A DNA stretch of 6,143 nucleotides from an uncultured Clostridia bacterium. GTDB taxonomy: Bacteria > Bacillota > Clostridia > Lachnospirales > CAG-274. The stretch is taken from the NCBI GenBank assembly GCA_947589405.1, contig CANQBT010000114.1, positions 1-6,143 of the forward strand, given 5' to 3'. The position numbers and the translations under genes were made by a program. This document shows, piece by piece, positions 3,462 to 6,143 of this stretch; within the stretch, counting starts at the first letter, position 1, and each line of letters starts with the position of its first letter. The notes under the pieces were generated by a model. The model was not told where the DNA came from. It did not search any database and saw only the letters and a program-made list of their open reading frames with translations.

Positions 3462-5945
3462 ATGGTACAATACAATGTAACAGGCATGAGCTGCGCCGCA
3501 TGCAGCGCAAGAGTGGAAAAGGCGGTAAATGCTGTTGAAGGCGTTACGTCATGCTCCGTCAGTCTGCTTACAAATTCTATGGGAGTTGAAGGGACTGCAA
3601 GCCCCGAAAAGATTATAGCCGCTGTGGTAAAGGCAGGCTATGGCGCTTCATTAAAGGGTGCGGAAAAAAAGACGGAGGGGGAGGACGCTCTTGCAGACAG
3701 GGAAACGCCTGTTCTTAAAAAAAGACTTTTTTGGTCTTTGGGCTTTCTCATAGTGCTCATGTATTTTTCAATGGGGCATATGATGTGGGGCTGGCCCATA
3801 CCCGAATTCATTGAGAACAATCATATAGCTCAGGGACTTTTACAGCTTTTGCTGACAGGAATAATAATGGTAATAAATCAGAAGTTTTTTATAAGCGGCT
3901 TCAAAGGGCTTTTACATGGAGCGCCCAATATGGATACTCTTGTGGCTCTGGGCTCTATGGCATCTTTTGTATACAGTATATACGCTCTTTTTGCCATGAC
4001 CTTTGTGGCAGGGGATATGGCTGAGGAAATGAAATATATGCACGAATTTTATTTTGAATCCGCAGCTATGATACTGACCCTTATTACCGTAGGCAAAATG
4101 CTTGAAGCCCGCTCAAAGGGCAAGACCACAGACGCTATAAAGAGCCTTATGAGATTGGCGCCTAAGACGGCTGTTATAATTTCTGACGGAAAGGAAATGA
4201 CAGTACCTATAGAGCAGGTGCAAAAGGGAGATATATTTGCGGTACGTCCCGGTGAAAGCATACCTGTTGACGGTATAGTACTGGAAGGCACAAGCGCTGT
4301 TGACGAAGCCGCTCTTACAGGTGAAAGCATACCTGTTGACAAGGCGGAGGGAGATAAGGTATCTGCCGCTACCGTAAATCAGTCGGGCTATATACGCTGC
4401 AAGGCAACGAGAGTAGGAGAAGATACCACTCTTTCACAGATAATAAAAATGGTAAGCGATGCTGCCGCAACAAAGGCGCCTATTGCCAAGATAGCCGATA
4501 GGGTATCGGGAGTTTTCGTGCCTGCCGTTATTACAATAGCTCTTGTCACAATAGTCCTATGGCTTGTTGCAGGTCAAAGCTTCGGCTTTGCTCTGGCAAG
4601 GGGCATATCGGTCCTTGTTATAAGCTGTCCCTGCGCTTTGGGTCTTGCAACGCCTGTTGCCATTATGGTGGGCAATGGCGTAGGCGCAAGGCATGGTATA
4701 CTTTTCAAAACAGCGGGATCTCTGGAGGAAGCAGGCAAGGTAAATGTTGTGGCTCTTGATAAGACAGGCACTATCACTAAGGGAGAGCCTGTCGTTACAG
4801 ACATAATATCTGCCGATGGCATAGGCGAAAAGGAGCTTATGACTATGGCATGCGCTCTTGAGAGCAAAAGCGAACACCCTCTTGCAAGGGCTGTTATGCA
4901 AAGGGGAAGCTCTGAAGGCATTATGTCGGAGGAGGTAACCGATTTCAAAGCCCTGCCGGGAAATGGGCTTACGGCTTCTCTTAATGGAAAAAGGCTTACA
5001 GGCGGTAATTTCCGATTTATGTCCGACTCCGTAAGCATGTCCGACAACATGGTAAAAGCATATGAAAAGCTTTCCTCAGAGGGAAAGACACCTCTTTTAT
5101 TTGCAGAGGACAACAAGCTTATGGGAATAATAGCGGTTGCCGATGTCATAAAGGAGGACAGCGCCTTAGCCGTAGGCGAGCTTAAAAATATGGGTATACA
5201 TGTGGTGATGATAACAGGCGATAATGAAAAAACAGCTGCCGCAATAGGAAAGCAATCCTGTGTAGATGAGGTGATAGCCGGCGTACTTCCTGAGGGTAAG
5301 GCTCAGACTGTTTCAGCCCTTAAGAAAAGGGGAAAGGTGGCAATGACAGGCGACGGTATAAACGACGCTTTGGCGCTTACATCGGCAGATACGGGTATCG
5401 CCGTAGGCGCAGGTACGGATATAGCAATAGACGCTGCCGATGTGGTGCTTATGAACAGTAAATTAAGAGATGTTCCTGCTGCTATAAGGCTTAGCAGGGC
5501 TACTCTCAGAAATATACATGAAAATCTCTTTTGGGCTTTTTTCTACAATGTAATAGGAATACCCCTTGCCGCAGGCGTGCTTATACCTGCCTTTGGCATA
5601 AAGCTTAATCCTATGTTTGCCGCCGCAGCCATGAGTCTTTCAAGCTTCTGCGTTGTGTCAAACGCTCTCAGACTTAATTTTGTAAACATTTATTCCTCTA
5701 AAAGGGATAAAAAAATAAAAGAAAAAAAGGAGACTAAAACTATGGAAAAAACGATCAAGATCGAAGGTATGATGTGTCCTCATTGCGAGGCTGCCGTAAA
5801 GAAGTGCCTTGAAGCTCTTCCTCAGGTAGATACTGCCGTTGCAAGTCATGAAAGCGGTACCGCTGTTATAACTCTCAATAATGACATCGATATGGCTGTG
5901 ATCGCAAAGGCTATTGAAGAGCAGGGCTATAAGGTCGTGGGCTGA
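3462..5945 (+). CDS. copA: CopA copper(I)-exporting P1B-type ATPase with C-terminal CopZ-like domain
   Basis: This 827-residue ATPase pumps Cu(I) out across the cytoplasmic membrane. In order: an N-terminal metal-binding domain with GMSCAAC (Cys11, Cys14); membrane helices from about residue 88; actuator TGES (286-289); transport-site CPC (389-391); phosphorylated Asp433 in DKTGT; nucleotide-domain SEHP (470-473); TGDGIND (629-635); Tyr-Asn (695-696) and MSLSS (724-728) in the last two helices. CPC with YN and MxxSS identifies the Cu(I) class P1B-1. After the last helix comes a Lys-rich linker (747-760), then a second complete metal-binding domain (761-827) with MMCPHC (Cys772, Cys775). AAGGGGGA (3447-3454) precedes the ATG. 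All catalytic residues are present. The odd point is the junction at 5723-5742, which carries its own start signals and a possible frameshift site. Confidence 0.95.
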   Translation: MVQYNVTGMSCAACSARVEKAVNAVEGVTSCSVSLLTNSMGVEGTASPEKIIAAVVKAGYGASLKGAEKKTEGEDALADRETPVLKKRLFWSLGFLIVLMYFSMGHMMWGWPIPEFIENNHIAQGLLQLLLTGIIMVINQKFFISGFKGLLHGAPNMDTLVALGSMASFVYSIYALFAMTFVAGDMAEEMKYMHEFYFESAAMILTLITVGKMLEARSKGKTTDAIKSLMRLAPKTAVIISDGKEMTVPIEQVQKGDIFAVRPGESIPVDGIVLEGTSAVDEAALTGESIPVDKAEGDKVSAATVNQSGYIRCKATRVGEDTTLSQIIKMVSDAAATKAPIAKIADRVSGVFVPAVITIALVTIVLWLVAGQSFGFALARGISVLVISCPCALGLATPVAIMVGNGVGARHGILFKTAGSLEEAGKVNVVALDKTGTITKGEPVVTDIISADGIGEKELMTMACALESKSEHPLARAVMQRGSSEGIMSEEVTDFKALPGNGLTASLNGKRLTGGNFRFMSDSVSMSDNMVKAYEKLSSEGKTPLLFAEDNKLMGIIAVADVIKEDSALAVGELKNMGIHVVMITGDNEKTAAAIGKQSCVDEVIAGVLPEGKAQTVSALKKRGKVAMTGDGINDALALTSADTGIAVGAGTDIAIDAADVVLMNSKLRDVPAAIRLSRATLRNIHENLFWAFFYNVIGIPLAAGVLIPAFGIKLNPMFAAAAMSLSSFCVVSNALRLNFVNIYSSKRDKKIKEKKETKTMEKTIKIEGMMCPHCEAAVKKCLEALPQVDTAVASHESGTAVITLNNDIDMAVIAKAIEEQGYKVVG
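5723..5737 (+). other. Candidate -1 frameshift site in copA (A AAA AAG, then stop)
   Basis: Codons GAA AAA AAG (5721-5729) place the heptamer A AAA AAG (5723-5729) in the exact phase needed for tandem -1 slippage, the same heptamer used in E. coli dnaX. After slippage the next codons are GGA GAC TAA, ending at 5737. The product would be CopA of 758 residues without the CopZ-like domain. An AGGG purine run (5702-5706) lies about 16 bases upstream. No strong downstream hairpin is seen. Slippage itself is not shown. Confidence 0.4.
5727..5732 (+). promoter_or_regulatory. Internal ribosome binding site before the CopZ-like domain
   Basis: AAGGAG, extended by a run of A, lies nine bases upstream of the in-frame ATG at 5742. 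The match and spacing are as good as those before the genuine starts in the window. It overlaps the slippery heptamer. Confidence 0.6.
5742..5945 (+). CDS. copZ: CopZ-like copper chaperone, possible internal start within copA (67 aa)
   Basis: Translation from Met761 of copA would give a 67-residue protein, the normal size of free CopZ chaperones. It has the ferredoxin-like metal-binding pattern: KTIKIEGMMCPHC with Cu(I) ligands Cys12 and Cys15, the helix following them, and a C-terminal QGYKV strand. It starts right at the domain boundary, with a strong AAGGAG nine bases before the ATG. Free CopZ carries Cu(I) to CopA and CsoR. The same residues are also read as the C-terminal domain of full-length CopA. 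Whether the free form, the fused form or both exist cannot be decided from sequence. The domain itself is certain; the separate start is a well-supported inference. Confidence 0.55.
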   Translation: MEKTIKIEGMMCPHCEAAVKKCLEALPQVDTAVASHESGTAVITLNNDIDMAVIAKAIEEQGYKVVG

Positions 5946-5984
5946 AAAAGTCGGAGGGATAAGGGTTTGAAATTTGTTATGTTC

Positions 5985-6143
5985 GACCCTTCAGTCAGCG
6001 CAGTTCAAAGTCTTATTATTTCAAAACTTTTGACTGCGCTGACAGCTCCCCTTACGAAGGGGAGCCGAGCGTGTCGATAAAATCGACACTTTGAAAGAAA
6101 TGCCTAAAGACATTTCTTTCAGTTAGCTAAGGTTGGGACCAGC
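5985..6143 (+). repeat. Modular hairpin repeat, right copy (runs off window edge)
   Basis: It begins with GACCCTTCAGTCAGC (5985-5999), which matches the reverse complement of 91-105 at 14 of 15 bases. Four hairpins follow back to back: an 18-base stem with two mismatches (5994-6011 with 6026-6043), a perfect 9-bp GCTCCCCTT/AAGGGGAGC stem (6045-6065), a perfect 8-bp GTGTCGAT/ATCGACAC stem (6071-6089) and a perfect 11-bp TGAAAGAAATG/CATTTCTTTCA stem (6092-6121). None is followed by a T-run, so it is not a canonical terminator for copA, although it may impede transcription or protect the 3' end. Positions 5946-5984, between copA and the element, show nothing else. Confidence 0.75.

Noticed and set aside
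4574..5149. Antisense open frame of 191 codons within copA
   Set aside because: It lies wholly opposite a complete, conserved ATPase, has no ribosome binding site or family resemblance, and is a shadow of copA codon use.
5752..5763. CGATC/GATCG hairpin as a stimulator of frameshifting
   Set aside because: The stem is only four to five base pairs with a tiny loop and lies about 22 bases past the heptamer, further than the usual stimulatory spacing.
5967..6080. Short TTG-initiated frame after copA preceded by a GGAGGG-like sequence
   Set aside because: Most of it is the hairpin repeat read as protein, giving a low-complexity peptide with no family resemblance.
5994..6121. Right repeat as a CRISPR array or a canonical copA terminator
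   Set aside because: The hairpins differ from each other and are not regularly spaced direct repeats, and none is followed by a T-run.

Overview
The window reads as chromosomal DNA from an anaerobic Firmicute of the class Clostridia, most likely the Ruminococcus/Oscillospiraceae side. This is inference from moderately AT-rich coding DNA with heavy use of ATA (Ile) and AGA/AGG (Arg), strong AAGGAG-type ribosome binding sites, and hairpin-rich intergenic repeats of a style I associate with gut Clostridia.

Layout. Positions 1-105 hold the end of a modular hairpin repeat. A small unrecognised gene (183-491, +) follows. It converges on a half-size ABC exporter (518-2212, -), and both genes end inside one perfect 42-bp palindrome. 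The exporter has its own promoter at 2244-2272. A gene with two DUF305 repeats (2329-2895, -) lies upstream of it on the same strand. At about 2896-3020 is a divergent control region with a textbook CsoR-type copper operator sitting in the spacer of a strong promoter. Rightwards from it runs a compact operon: csoR (3021-3311), a 45-residue membrane peptide with a cysteine-rich tail (3324-3461), and copA (3462-5945), whose 3' end encodes a CopZ-like copper chaperone domain. The window ends in a second copy of the hairpin repeat (from 5985), in inverted orientation to the first.

How the genes work together. Copper(I) binding to CsoR should release the operator and switch on csoR, the Cys-rich peptide and the P1B-1 copper exporter CopA. 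The divergent DUF305 protein, a His/Met-rich family often found near copper genes, shares the control region and may belong to the same response. The ABC exporter has no visible tie to copper.

The most unusual point is the copA/copZ junction. The chaperone domain is in frame with CopA, yet has its own AAGGAG and ATG. Immediately before it lies an in-frame A AAA AAG heptamer of the dnaX type, after which a -1 shift meets a stop within three codons. One gene could therefore give a CopA-CopZ fusion, CopA alone and free CopZ. It could also be two adjacent genes joined by one base in an A tract, which must be excluded first.
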